Notes: generated by a model from the letters alone, not told the origin. Shown: positions 43,871-56,225, counted from the first letter of the stretch. The stretch: DNA of 64,000 nucleotides from Cacajao melanocephalus (GCA_963573385.1 CAUYLG010005269.1:1-64000); one strand, 5' to 3'. Made by a program: numbers and translations.

Positions 43871-44304
43871 CTATATAGTCCTGTTAAAAAAGAAAAATAA
43901 AGACACATCTACCAAATCTAGTTCAGACTCTTTAGTTTGGAGTTGGGTGGGCTATAGGGCCTCTCCTCGCTTCCACAGAGTTTTTTTAAAAGGACAGTTT
44001 TTAAGAGTTAGAACCAGGATTCAGATGCAAGTCTTTCAACTCCAAATCTTCTATAACCTAACTACAAGACTGCGTGACTTCTTGCTAAACTTCATTTCAA
44101 TATGTTTATATATTTCATGTGTAATAAATGGACCAACATGCAAAACACACACACACACGCACACCCACACACACACCACAGTAGTACTGGAACAGCTACG
44201 TAAGTGTGCTTATGAAGAACTCATTAAACAAAGACCACCTTTTGACATCCTCTTGTCTTTCCTCTCCTTTCCAAGTTTTCCAACAATGCAAACATTTGAT
44301 ACTA
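43871..44304. other. Unassigned sequence with a CA tract
   Basis: Imperfect (AC)n at 44143-44177. It creates a His/Thr run in a 127-codon plus frame that is not a gene. Confidence 0.5.
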
Positions 44305-46854
44305 CAGTTTTTTTTTTTTTTTTTTTTTAACAAATCAAAGGTTTGTGTCAATCCTGCATTGAGCGAGTATGTCGGCTCCATTTTTACAACTGCATGTGCT
44401 TACTTTGTGTCTCTGGGTCCATTTTGGTAATTCTTACAGTATTCAAATTCCAAAGTTTGAAATATTTCAAACATTTTAATTATTATTATATCTGTCTTGG
44501 GTGATCTGTGAGCAATGATCTTTGATGTTACTTCTGTGATTGTTTTGGGGTACCATGAGCTACACCTATGTAAGACAATTAATTGATAAATGCTTTTGTT
44601 CTGACTGCTCCATCGAGCATCTGTTCCTCCATTTCTCCCCTTCTTCTTGGGTCTCCCTATTCCCTGAGATACAATGATATTAAAATTACGCCAATTAATA
44701 GCCCCTGCAATGGCCTCTAAGTGTTCAGGTGGAAGAAAGAGATATAAGTCTTTCACTTTAAGTCAAAAGCTAGAAACAATTAAGCTTCAATCAATGAAGA
44801 CTGAGAGAGGCGAGGTGGCTGCAGAAGAAAAGCTGACAGCTGGCAGAGTTGGTTTGTGAGGGTTAAGGAATAAAGTTTTCTCCGTAACATAAAAGTGCAA
44901 AGTGAAGCAGCAAGTGCTGATGGAGAAGCTGCAACAAGTTATCCAGAAGATCCAGCTAAGCTCATTGATGAAGGTGACTATACTCACAAATTTTCAATGG
45001 AGACAAAACAGCCTCTGATTGGAAGAAGATGCCATCTAGGACTTTCATAGCTAGAGAGAAGACAATGCTTGGCTTTAAAGCTTCAAAGGAGAAGCTGACT
45101 CTCTTGTTAGGGAAGACTAATGCAGCTGGAGACTTTAAGTTGAAGCCAATGCTCATTAACCATTCTGAAAATCCTAGGGCCCTTAGGAATGACACTAAAT
45201 CTACTTTACTTGTGCTCTGAAAAGGGGACAATAAAGCCCAGATGACAGCATATTTGTTTAAAACATGGTTCACAGAATATTTTAAGCCCATTATTGAGAA
45301 CTACTGCTCAGGAAAACATTCCTTTCTTTCCAAACATTACTGCTCATTGACAATATACTTGGTTACTTAAGAGCTCTGATGGAGATGTACAAAGAGATTA
45401 ATGTTGTTCTCATGCCTGTTGATATAGTTTGGATCTATGTCCCCACTCAATCTCATGTTCAATTGTAATTCCCAATGTTGGAGGTGGAGCCTGATGAGAG
45501 GCGATTGGATCATGGAGAGGTTTCCCATGAATGGTTTAGCACCATCACCTTTGTGCTGTTCTGGTGATAGTGAGTGAGTTCTCATGAGATCTTGTTTCAA
45601 AGTGTGTGACACCTCCCCCTTTGCTCTTGCTGTTCCTGCCATTGAGACACCTCTCTCTCCCTTCACCTTCTGCCATTATAGTAAGTTTCCTGAGGCTTCT
45701 CCAAGACAAGCAGATGCCAGCATCATGTTTCCTGTACAGCCTGCAGAACCTCAAGACAATTAAACCTCTTTTACGTATAAAATACTCAGTCTCAAGTATT
45801 TCTTTAAAGCAATCTGAGAACTGACTAATAGATCTGCTAACATACAACATCCATTCTACAGCCCATGGATCAAGGAGTATTTTTTGACTTTCAAGTGTTA
45901 TTACTTAGGAGACATTTTGTAAGGCTCTAGCTGCCATGGATAGTGATTCCCTGATGGACCTAAGCAAAGTTAATTGAAAACCTTCTGGAAAGGATTCACC
46001 ATTCTAGATGCTATTAAAAACATTCATGATTCATGAGAGAAGGTCAAAATATTAATATTGACAGGAGTTTGGAAGAAGTGAATTTCAACCCTCATGGATG
46101 ACTTTGAGGGGTTCAAGACTTCAGTGGAGGAAGTCACTGCAGATGTAGTGGAAATAGCAAGAGAGGTAGAATTAGAAATGGAGCCTGAAGATGTGGTTGT
46201 ATTGCTTCAGACTCATGATAAAAGTACTGGATGAGGAGTTGCTTTTTATGGATGAGAAAAGAAAGTGGTTACTTGAGAGGGAATCTACTCCTGAGGAAGA
46301 TGCTGTAAGTACTGTTAAAATGACTACAAAGGATTTAAATATTATATAAATGTTGATAAAGCAGTGGGAGGGTTTGAGAACATTAACTCCAATATTTAAA
46401 GAAGTTCAACTGTGGGTAAAATGCTATCAAACAGCATTGCATACTACAGAGAAATCTTTCATGAAAGAAGTCATTTGATGTGGCAAGCCTCATTTTTTTT
46501 TTCATTTTAAGAAACTGCCACAGTCACCCCGACCTTCAGCAACCACCCCCGATGAGTCAGCATCCATCAACATGGAGCAAAACCCTCCACTAGCAAAAAG
46601 ATCATGGCTCACTGAAGGCTCAGATGGCAATGACCATTAGCAGCTTTTAACAATAAATTACTATAAAATTAAGGTATGTTCATTGTTGTTTCAGACAAAA
46701 ATGCTGTTGTACACCTAATAGACTATAGTATAGTGTAAACATAACTTTTATATGAACTGTGAAACCAAAGTATTTGGGTGACTCACTTTATTGAGAGATT
46801 AACTTTATTGTGGTGGTCTGGAATGGAACCTGCAATGTCTCTGAGGTATGCCTG
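44305..46854 (+). mobile_element. Tigger1 DNA transposon, internally deleted and invaded by an LTR
   Basis: Begins with CAG at 44305 after a TA dinucleotide and ends gaggtatgcctg at 46854, followed by TA, as expected for a pogo/Tc1-type element. The 5' terminal repeat is mostly gone: CAG is followed directly by a 21-T run and then caaatcaaaggtttgtg. The transposase reading region is recognisable from atggcctctaagtgttcagg (44711) to the catccatcaacatgg region near 46565. About 330 bp between caattaagcttcaatc and the gagagaggcgagg segment are missing relative to full Tigger1, and many stops are present. An MST LTR interrupts it at 45420-45832. Inactive fossil; the 118- and 109-codon minus frames in it are shadows. 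Confidence 0.95.
45420..45832 (+). mobile_element. MST-type solo LTR (ERVL-MaLR) nested in Tigger1
   Basis: Starts tgatatagtttggatc and ends gaactgactaata(ga), with caattaaacctcttttacgt upstream of the end as in MaLR LTRs. Flanks cctgt and tctgc both differ by one transition from cctgc, the sequence expected in intact Tigger1 at this point, so a 5-bp duplication is supported. The nesting shows that the LTR arrived after Tigger1. Confidence 0.9.
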
Positions 46855-46856
46855 TA

Positions 46857-47585
46857 GTGAAATATCCCAGCACTGTGTCAGTCAACAGTGACAATAGTCA
46901 TGGACAATGGTGAAGTTCAGGAATTGTGTATTCCACGAATTTGCCTTTTGAGCTCATCCCCTCTTAACAAACCCTCTAGAGTGGTTCCCATGGCACCTCC
47001 TGTTCATGTGGCAAAACAGCATCTCAGCATGGCTGAGGGAACTCTGACAAAGAAGTCCTGAAAGCATTGTCCTATGTGTGCCCTGTTGGGGAAAACTGAG
47101 GGAAGCCTCTGGCTACAGTTAATTAGGAATAAATTTTTTAAATCAATGGTTAGGAAGAATGCACTTTACTGTGAACCTTTTTTGAAGAATGAATATTAAG
47201 ACGATGATTATTATCTAAAGTTTTAAATGACATAGGAAAATGCTTGTAAAATTATCTCGTGTTAACGGCAAATTACAAAGTGTATTATTGAAGTGTGATC
47301 TCAGCTTTGTAAGTATAGGCACAAATGTTTATGGAGATCTGCACAGGCAATTGAAAGGAAATATGCCAGAAGGGTGATTATTTCTAGAAAAAAAGATTAT
47401 GAAGGATTGTTTTTATATCCCTGTTCTTTCAAAATGATCTATAAGTAGGTGTTACTCTTAGAATTATAAAAGGTAATATATTTTTCTTTAGAGACTTCAT
47501 TTGTTGGATTTTGTATGAAGAGTTATATATTCATACAATTCAAATATCAAAATGCTTTAACAGGGTAAACATTGAGAAGTCTTAC
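46857..47585. other. Unassigned sequence
   Basis: No gene or repeat recognised. Confidence 0.4.
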
Positions 47586-48069
47586 TGAGGGTGGAGGCAG
47601 GATGTGACTCAGGAGGCAGGACTCAATCAACTTCAGGGCCCAGACACCGGACCAAATTGAGGACTAACTAAAACAGGAAGAAGGCAGAAGCACCTTTCTG
47701 TAAGACACACCCACCAGTGTGTCAAGTCAGTTTGCTGTTGCCATGGCAACAGACATTACCACTTCTTTCCATGGCAACAACCCAACAACCCAGACATTAC
47801 CATCCTTTTTCTAGAAATGCCTGCATAATCTTCCCCTTAGTTAGCACATAATTAAAAGTGGATATAACTATGACTGCAGCACTGCCTTTGAGCAGCTATT
47901 CTGGGCACACTGCCTATGGGGTAGGCCTACTCTGCAGGGAGCAGTACTTCTGCTGCTGCTGTACACTGTTGGTTCAATAAAAGTTGCTAATACCACTGGC
48001 TTGCCCTTGAATTCTTTCCTGCGGGAAGCCATGGACCTTCCCAGGCTAGGGCTCACCTGCCCTGTGTCA
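47586..48069 (+). mobile_element. ERV1-type solo LTR
   Basis: About 480 bp from tgagggtggaggcaggatg to ccctgtgtca. It shows a TATA-like gtggatataact near 47860, a poly(A) signal in ttcaataaaagttgc near 47974, and the CT-rich cttgaattctttcctgc U5-like end. The 4-bp flanks ttac and tcac may be a target duplication. No internal viral genes. I do not assign the family. Confidence 0.75.
47737..47750. promoter_or_regulatory. Palindromic X-box (RFX-type) in the ERV1 LTR
   Basis: GTTGCCATGGCAAC is a perfect 14-bp palindrome identical to the classical dimeric RFX binding consensus. A second, half-conserved copy (ttccatggcaac) follows at 47767-47778. Binding in cells is not shown by sequence alone. 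Confidence 0.6.
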
Positions 48070-48109
48070 TCACCTCTACTCTGGTTTTCATCTCTTCCAT
48101 CCCTCTATG

Positions 48110-49230
48110 AACAACTACTCATTTAGTTTCCTCTGTATTCTTCCTGAGTTCTTCTTGCAGATAAAGCAAATATGAAAGCATGTTGTTATCCTCTTCCCTT
48201 TTTTACACAAAAATGACATTACATACATTGCTTTGCACTTTGTTCTTTTCAATTCATTTATCCCAGTGATATTTCCATAAGAGTACATGGATACAACTTC
48301 CTCATTTGTTTTCACAGCTGCATAGTAGTCCATTGTGTGGATGTTTCATTGTATTTGTTTCTTCTTTTGACTATTATCAAAACAATGCCACAATGAGGAA
48401 TTTCGTATATGCCTCAATTTTTAAAGTTTTCAGATGTCTTTGTAGGATAAATATGTGAAAAGGGGTTTGCGGTTCAAAGGGTAAAGGACGCATTTTTCAT
48501 TTTGATAATAACTGCCAAATTGCCCCCCATAGCAGTGACACTATTTTGCACTCTCACCAGTAATGTTTATGAGCATCTGTTTTCCACATCCTTGCCAACA
48601 TGTGTGTTGTTCGACTTTTTTATTTAATCTGATCTCGTAAATTAAAAATGGCATTTTAGCAAAATTTTATTCATATTTTTCTTATATGAAGTACATAAAT
48701 ATCTTTTCACATATTTAAGAAGCATTTGTATTTCTTTTTTTGTTCAGGTCCTTTGCCTTATTTTTCTATTGGATCACAAATTCTCATTTATTTAAAGTTG
48801 GGAGATTAGCATTTTGCTAATTGCAAATTCTTTTCTTTTTCATTTCATTATTTATATGGTGGTGTGCGGTAGACACATCAAGTAGTAGGTTTGGGTTTTT
48901 TAAATTAAAATTAGGAAACTCTTTATAGTGGCTCTGGCATTTGAGTCATAATTAGAAAGACCTTGCCTATTTCAAGTTTATAAAGGAATTTCCACATTTT
49001 TTATAGCACTTCTATGACTTCAGTATTGACACTTAGATCTTCAGAGTTTTTCATGACCTACATTGTGAGAATCCAACTTTAAATTTCTTGAATGGCTACC
49101 TCAGACCCCAGTACCACCAATTCATTTTTTAAAAAGCTCTTTATATCACACATATTTGAGTTTCCACCTTTTTCATATACTTTCTTAAAAGTAATATAAT
49201 TTTCAAGAAAGAAAGAATGCTCCATGGGAA
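48110..49230 (-). mobile_element. L1M 3' region (antisense), old
   Basis: Diverged antisense L1M: gctttgcactttgttctttt, cagctgcatagtagtccatt, aactgccaaattgcccccca, ttgcactctcaccagtaatg, tcaggtcctttgccttattt in the expected order. No coding potential. Confidence 0.8.
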
Positions 49231-49283
49231 CTCAAGAAAGAGCTCTATAGATCAGCTACTTGGTGATATAGAGTATAATAACA

Positions 49284-49587
49284 TTTTTTTTTCTTTTTGA
49301 TACAAGGTCTTACTCTGTTGTTCAGGCTGGAATGCAGTGGCACAATCAAGGCTCACTGCAGCCTCAACCTCCCTGGGCTCAGGTGATTCTCCCAGCTCAG
49401 CCTCCTGGGTAGCTGGCACTACAGGTGCACACCACCATGCCTGTCCAATTTTTTTGTGTTTTTTTGTAGAGATGGGGTCTCGCCATGTTGCCCAGGCTGG
49501 TCTTGAACTCTGGGGCTCAAGTGATCCACCCTCCCAGATCCTTGGCCTCCCAATGTGCTGGGATTATAGACATGAGCCACCAAGTCC
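49284..49587 (-). mobile_element. AluJ/S-type SINE
   Basis: Complete antisense dimer with a T tail at 49285-49298. It abuts another antisense Alu 7 bp downstream. Confidence 0.93.
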
Positions 49588-49594
49588 AAAATAT

Positions 49595-49904
<310 letters not shown>

Positions 49905-50182
49905 TAAAACACAGTACATGTTAAATTTTTGTACATGTTTAGGAAAAAAAAGTAAAGATCACCTAAATTACATTATCACAGACCATACCTTTGTATATAG
50001 CTAGTTTTCTTCTATGTAATGTACAACATATATGAAAAACATTTTTCCAAGAAGTTTCCATTAGAAAAAGAAATAGGAAACACTTAGTAGTAGGCTGCCT
50101 AACTCTCAAATGCGAAAGATGGAATCGAGAAACAAGCTTAACACAAATGAGAGTGATTAAAGCCATTAAAATTGCTTAGAGC

Positions 50183-50345
50183 AGTGATCCTCAAACTTAC
50201 CACGAATCAGAAACACCTGGAGGGTTTGTTCTACCACAGACACTTGGGCTCCACCCCAAAGCCTGATGCAGTAGATCTGGGGCGGGACCTCAATATTTGC
50301 ATTTCTAAGGCGTTCCCAGGTGATGCTAATGGCTCTGCTCAGAAA
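50183..50345 (+). mobile_element. MER5A element, 3' end eroded
   Basis: Starts cagtgatcctcaaac and continues with cagaaacacctggagggttt and gtagatctggggcgggacct to gttcccaggtgatgctaatg. The right terminal repeat is not clear. Confidence 0.85.
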
Positions 50346-51182
50346 GCCACAATTTAGGACTCATCGAATTAGAGTAAAATTTGAGTGCGAGAAGATTCAC
50401 TTAAAAATGTAAATTTAGGTTGATTTAAGGTCAGCCAGAAATTTGTTATTTGGCCCCTGTGGAAATGTTTCCAAAAGGTGTTGATCGTCTTCCTGCCTAA
50501 GGAGATTCAGTGCTCTAACCCCAATTGAGGGCTTCTTGGCTGAGTGAGAATCTTGCCATGTCCTGGGGCGGTGCTGGAATGCCTGCTTTGGTTCAGAGCA
50601 CCAGAGCTACCTGCAAAGTTCATTTTAAATTTTACACTCCTGATGTCCATCTTAACATTTTCTCAAAACAATGAAATGCTCTGACGGCACTTACATTCGA
50701 ATGCTGAGTGAGGAAACAGCAGGTAACCCGAGGAACCACAAATACATCTTTTGATCACGTGCGCTTTATGAGGGCATTAGGCAGAGAGACCTTACCAGGG
50801 CCAGGGTCTACTCTTGAACAGCTTCCACTCTGGTTCCTGTGAGGGATAAGGCAAGTCAGGGAGGATAGACAGGAGGCTACAGCGAGAATCTGGGTAAAAA
50901 CCAATGCTGTTGAGACCAGAGTGGAAGCAGTGGAGAAAGACAAAAAATCCACTCGAGATGTATTTTGACGGGAGAGCTGAAAGGAGCTGCTGCTGGTTAC
51001 CTGTGGGTGATGGTGGTTGGGGCCGGGCAGGGGACAGAGAAAAAACAAGAGGGATATTTAAAAACAAGTCCATAACTGGCCGTATACAAGACAGAATATG
51101 ATTTTTTAAAAAAAATAAAAGCAAGTGGATTGGATGCTTTCAAAAATATTGAAAACTTCCTCTCATACATAGAGTTGGGGGA
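50346..51182. other. Unassigned sequence
   Basis: No gene or repeat. The 97- and 110-codon minus frames around 50755-51124 are not recognisable. Confidence 0.4.
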
Positions 51183-51956
<774 letters not shown>

Positions 51957-51984
51957 GGAGAGATAGGGAAATGCTTCATGAATA

Positions 51985-52122
51985 TTATCTATCTGTTCAT
52001 TGAATGTCTCCCTCACCACCCCCTCACTAAAAGATTTCTGTCTGTCCTTTCACTGCTGTGTCCCCAGAGTCTAGAGAAGTCCAAGTACATAGTAGGCAGT
52101 CCATAAATGTTTGCTGAACCAA
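51985..52122 (+). mobile_element. L2 LINE 3' end
   Basis: ctgtgtccccagagtctaga, tacatagtaggcagtccata and aatgtttgctgaaccaag correspond to the conserved L2 terminus. Confidence 0.7.
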
Positions 52123-52329
52123 GTAATAGTGGAGAATGTGATTTCCAATATGTTGACAGTATGAAATATAAAGGCTGAAATGGGGAGGGTACATTTCTTC
52201 AAGGTGGGGACACAGATCTTAATAAAGAGGCAGGAAGGAGCTCTGAGCAGAGATGAGCCTGCCATGCTTCTGCCTGTTTAGAAGGTTTGAGGTGTGGGAA
52301 TGGCAGCCTTTGAAGGAAGTAGGATGTAA

Positions 52330-52383
52330 ATTTCTCAGTCTCAGGTATGTCTTTATCAGCAGCGTGAAAACGGACTAATATAC
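52330..52383 (+). mobile_element. Orphan MST/THE1-type LTR 3' terminus
   Basis: About 54 bp matching only the last part of a MaLR LTR: ctcaggtatgtctttatcag then cagcgtgaaaacggactaat. The upstream LTR sequence is absent. It is closer to the family consensus than the LTR at 45.4-45.8 kb. Confidence 0.75.
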
Positions 52384-52632
52384 TTCACAACCACCGTAGA
52401 AAACATTTTATGAATGAAAAAGCTGAGAGAGGTTGAAGACCTTGTCCGTCTGTCTCACTCCAGAGTGTTTGCTCTGTTCTACCACAGTCCATTGCCTCTG
52501 GCTGGAATTGCTTTTCAAATACATTTATGGCTTCTAGGATATTTGTATCAAATATTGTTAGAAGGGAGCAATTGGCTAGGACTCATTTTAATACACACAC
52601 ACACACACGCACACACACAGAGAGAGAGAGAA

Positions 52633-52665
<33 letters not shown>

Positions 52666-53160
52666 TTTTCTGGTGTGGTCTTTGTTGCAATGATATTGTT
52701 GTTCCATTTGTACTCATTGCCCTGGACCCAGTCCTCCTTACAGTCAACGTATATACATACTCAGGGAGGATATATTTGGGCACAATATGGGTTATATATT
52801 TTCTCCTCCACAAAAAGTTATGAAATCATTTTAAAATTTAAATGATTTTAAAGTAAAATAATTTGTGGTATACACTGAAGGCAAAAAGTGTTATATAAAT
52901 GCTAAATAATAATATTGTAAAGCACCTATATTCTGTGATAATGAGCACTATATAAATGCTAAGTAGAAGAGAATAGAAAATGTAGTGTTTTGAAATGGCT
53001 TATCAATGTATCAGACTTCTTGTGTTTCATATACACAAAATAGATATATAGGACTTGCAGCAAAAATGCAAAAGTAAATACTTTTTAATAACTGTATAGC
53101 TGTACTATTCATTATAACACTGTGACTCTGTAAATCATGGTGTACCTAAGAAGAAGAGAC
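52384..53160. other. Mostly unassigned; possible MIR end at 52870-52970
   Basis: Short MIR-like words (aagcacctatattctgtg and actatataaatgctaag) near 52915-52965. The 143-codon plus frame here is created by the microsatellite at 52593-52665 and is not a gene. Confidence 0.4.
52593..52665 (+). repeat. Compound (AC)n(AG)n microsatellite
   Basis: 73 bp: about 27 bp of AC with one G, followed by about 46 bp of AG with two A insertions (gagaaagag). Frames through it give Thr/His and Arg/Glu runs. Confidence 0.97.
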
Positions 53161-53677
53161 CTTTTCCTGTTACCTATTACTGTGAAACAAACTAGCCCAA
53201 ACCTTACTGGCTTAAGTCATCGAGCATTTTATTACCTCTTATATAAGATTCTGTGAGTTGCCTGGGCTCAGATGCCTGATCCACAGGTTCACCTGAGGTT
53301 GGAGTCATTTGGAGGCTCAACTAGACTAGACTACCCAAAATGGCTTACTTGCATAGGTGGCAGTTGCTGGTAGTGATTGGCTGGTTGCTCAGTTGGGAGT
53401 CAAATGGAGTGCCTCAGTTTTCTTCTACTGGCTTCACTGTAGGGCTTGGGTTTCTCATACTATGGTGGCTAGGAACATTCCAAGCAGACCGGTCCCAATG
53501 TACAAGCACCTTACTGAGCCTCTGCTTGCACTGTTTGCTTGCACTGTTTGCTAATGACCAATCAGCCAAAGGAAGTCATGAGACCAAGTCTAGAGTCAAT
53601 GTGGGGATGACTATATAAGGCATGAATACCTAAAGGTGTGGTTAAATCGGAGCCATTATTGTTAACAGTCCACCACA
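53160..53677 (-). mobile_element. MLT1-type LTR (older subtype, reverse orientation)
   Basis: Reverse-complement MaLR LTR. Left blocks tgttacctattactgtgaaa and accttactggcttaagtc are the LTR 3' end; right blocks agagtcaatgtggggatgac, aaggcatgaatacc and cagtccaccaca are its start. A 13-bp tandem duplication (gcttgcactgttt) lies at 53524-53549. Confidence 0.85.
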
Positions 53678-53978
53678 GAGCCATAACCAGCCTTGAAAAT
53701 ATCCTCGTATCCCTGAGTGGCACAGAAACAGATGGGGCCCTGGCCATCAACACCATCATAGCAAAGATCTTCAACAGAAAGTTTCAAGGCTTACAACAAT
53801 CATTCTGTATAAGACACCTCAGTGATGACCTGTGTGGAATGGTAATGAAGGAAAGACCAGATGGGATGACAGTGACCCTAATACAAACTAGAACCATCAC
53901 ACCCGTGGCACTCTCTAAACCTCATGTATTACTTAAGAAGAATACATTCAGTTGTAAGCAGCATAAAAGACAATTCTA
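53678..53978. other. Unassigned sequence
   Basis: Part of a 113-codon plus frame (53638-53979) with no recognised protein. The right edge carries the Alu target duplication. Confidence 0.4.
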
Positions 53979-54118
53979 GGCCAGGCGTGGTGGCTCACGC
54001 CTGTAATCCAAGCACTTTGGAGGCCAAGGTGGGCGGATCACCTGAGGCTGGGAGTTCAAGACCAGCCTGACCAACATGGTGAAACCTCATCTTTAAATTA
54101 AAAAAAAAAAAAAAAAAA
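53979..54118 (+). mobile_element. Monomeric AluS insertion with perfect target duplication
   Basis: Only the left monomer (ggccaggcgtggtggctc to gtgaaacctcatctt), then a ~23-A tail. The monomer has AluS-type sequence (gggcggatcacctgagg), not the FLAM type. A perfect 14-bp target duplication, aaaagacaattcta, flanks it (53965-53978 and 54119-54132). The element therefore inserted as a monomer. Confidence 0.93.
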
Positions 54119-54132
54119 AAAAGACAATTCTA

Positions 54133-55125
54133 ATGACTTTAGAAATAGACCTTTATTTCTCTCACATAATAAGATGTTCCAAAAACAGATGATTACATAA
54201 ATTGGTTCTAGAGTTCAACAATGTGTTTGCAATTTTTGGCTTTTTCTGCATGGTCATAAGATTGCTGCCCCAGCTACAGGCATCACATCTGAGATCAAAG
54301 CAGGAAGAAGGAAGAAGGAGGGAAGAGCTAGCATCAGGCCATCTGAGATCAAAAGCTTTGCTAGAAATATTCAGCTGACTTCTTTTGTCTCACTGGCCAG
54401 AATTGGTTACCCCAGATGCAAAGGAGGCAAAGAAAAGGAATAGCTGGCACTTCGCTGCTCAATAATTATTGAGAGTCTGTAAATAAAGCAGTTGGGGCAG
54501 GGGCAGTTATATTGGTTTTTAAAAAAGTGTCTGTCACTACCCTGAAACTTAGAAAAATGATCCAGACACAAACCCAAAAACAACCCAGAAGTGTCTGAGA
54601 TAAAAGCAGCTACAACCCTGGTAGAATGAGATTTTGAAGTTCAAATTAAGTTATTTTAAAGAAAAACAAAGTTACATTCAGCTGCTATGATTAGATAATA
54701 TCGCTGAAGGGTTATTCCCTGGCACATAGCAAGTGCCAATAAATGCTAGCTGTTGCGGTTAAGATGATATAATAGTAGCGGAGATGAAGATATTAATTAT
54801 TATTACAACTGGCATGAGATAAATTAAGGTTTCCCCATTCATTCAACAAATACTTATTAAGCTTTTTCTTTATACAAGAACCCTTACAATTCAAATTTCA
54901 GGAAGCAAAGAGTTTAGTGGGTGATTCATATTATTAGAGGAAGAAACATTTATTTTGGATACAGTATTAAAAGAAAAAGATAAGTGCTTTTGGAAAGCAT
55001 TCCTAATGATTCAGAATGCAATTCATTCTCCTTATGAACATTACCTATGGATATGGAAAACACTGTGACCTCAATTAAAAATTATTTTGTGGTAAAAAGC
55101 ACATATTATTCAATTAAAGGTCAGG
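54133..55125. other. Mostly unassigned, with a MIR end at 54695-54790
   Basis: ccctggcacatagcaagtgc and caataaatgctagctgttg at 54718-54755 are the MIR 3' end in plus orientation. Nothing else recognised. Confidence 0.5.
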
Positions 55126-55374
55126 AGTGCTGGCTTATGGCTGTAATCCTAGCACTTTGGGAGGCTGAAACAGGAGGATCACTTGAGCTCAGGAGCTTGA
55201 GACCAGCACAGGCAATATAGTGAGACTTCATCTACTGAAATTAAAAAAAAAAATCAGCTGGACATGGTGGTGCACATCTGTAGTCCCAGCTACTCAGAAG
55301 GCTGAAGTGGGAGGATCACTTGAGCCTGGGAGGTCAAGGCTGCAGTGAGCTGTGTTCACACCATCGCATTACTC
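55126..55374 (+). mobile_element. AluJ-type SINE, 3' end missing
   Basis: Diverged dimer that breaks off after cacaccatcgcattact, losing the last ~35 bp and the A tail. It is followed at about 55388-55415 by aaccattttaaagtgtacag, a scrap of antisense L1M 3' end. Confidence 0.88.
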
Positions 55375-55415
55375 AGTTAACCATCTCAACCATTTTAAAG
55401 TGTACAGTACAGTAA

Positions 55416-55588
55416 TAAAAAAATATTTTTATTGCATTAACACTTTCAGTAAAAATAACAGTAAATGATTGGAATAAGGAAAAATCTAATTTAGAACTAA
55501 GGAAAGAGGGAATATCACTGTTCAAACCCTATCAGTTTGGGGCTGTTTTATGATTTTCTTGAATCATAAATCTGACTTTTCGAGTCAG

Positions 55589-55632
<44 letters not shown>

Positions 55633-56225
55633 TTCTCTGTGAGAATGTCTTTGTTATGGAGATGTATCTGCTCTTTGTAATGCAAAAGGGCATAGGTTTC
55701 CTGTTAAGCCCAGGCAGGTTGGCTGGGTCAGCTCTAAGGGCTCGGAATGAAAACAGAAGAAAAAAACAAAACAGGTAACATGCCCCAAAAAGTACATAGA
55801 ACTTTTCTGAGTCCAAGAGAAGGGAACAGGGAGAAGAGAACGGGATGGGATTGTGAGGGATGGAATGGCAGGGAGAATTAACAGGATGGATTTCAGGAGG
55901 GGACATGAGAGAAAACAAAACTCAAATGATGGTCTGGCATGATCAAAAGACAACAGATAGAAGGTAAATAAATGTTTCCTTAGAAGAGAGAACTTTGAAG
56001 TTTCCCCAAAAAAAGGAAGAAAAATGAAGGGAAAGAAAGAGAAGCAAAGGAGATGGGGAAAGAGGGGAAGGAAGGAAGACATCAGTAAAGGTAAAAGCCA
56101 AAGAAAACAAGAAGCAAGTCTAACGGCTAGAATTCGAGTCCCAGAAGAATAATACAGGAAATAGCACAATTCTAGGCAAGGGGAAGAGATCCAACACTCA
56201 AGTTACTTTTAAGAAAAGGAAAGTA
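55416..56225. other. Unassigned sequence with a CA tract
   Basis: (AC)20 at 55591-55630. Purine-rich text at about 56005-56080. The 128- and 171-codon minus frames reading through it are driven by the simple sequence. Confidence 0.5.
55591..55630 (+). repeat. (AC)20 microsatellite
   Basis: Perfect 40-bp AC tract. Confidence 0.98.

Noticed and set aside
43947..44330. 127-codon frame as a protein
   Set aside because: Made of a CA microsatellite and the T run at the Tigger1 5' edge.
44305..46854. Functional Tigger1 transposase
   Set aside because: Part of the reading region is deleted, many stops are present, and an LTR is inserted.
52414..52845. 143-codon frame as a protein
   Set aside because: The middle third is the AC/AG microsatellite; the flanks are not recognisable.
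55654..56169. 171-codon minus-strand frame as a membrane protein
   Set aside because: The Leu/Phe/Ser composition follows from the purine-rich plus strand; no family recognised and no supporting signals.
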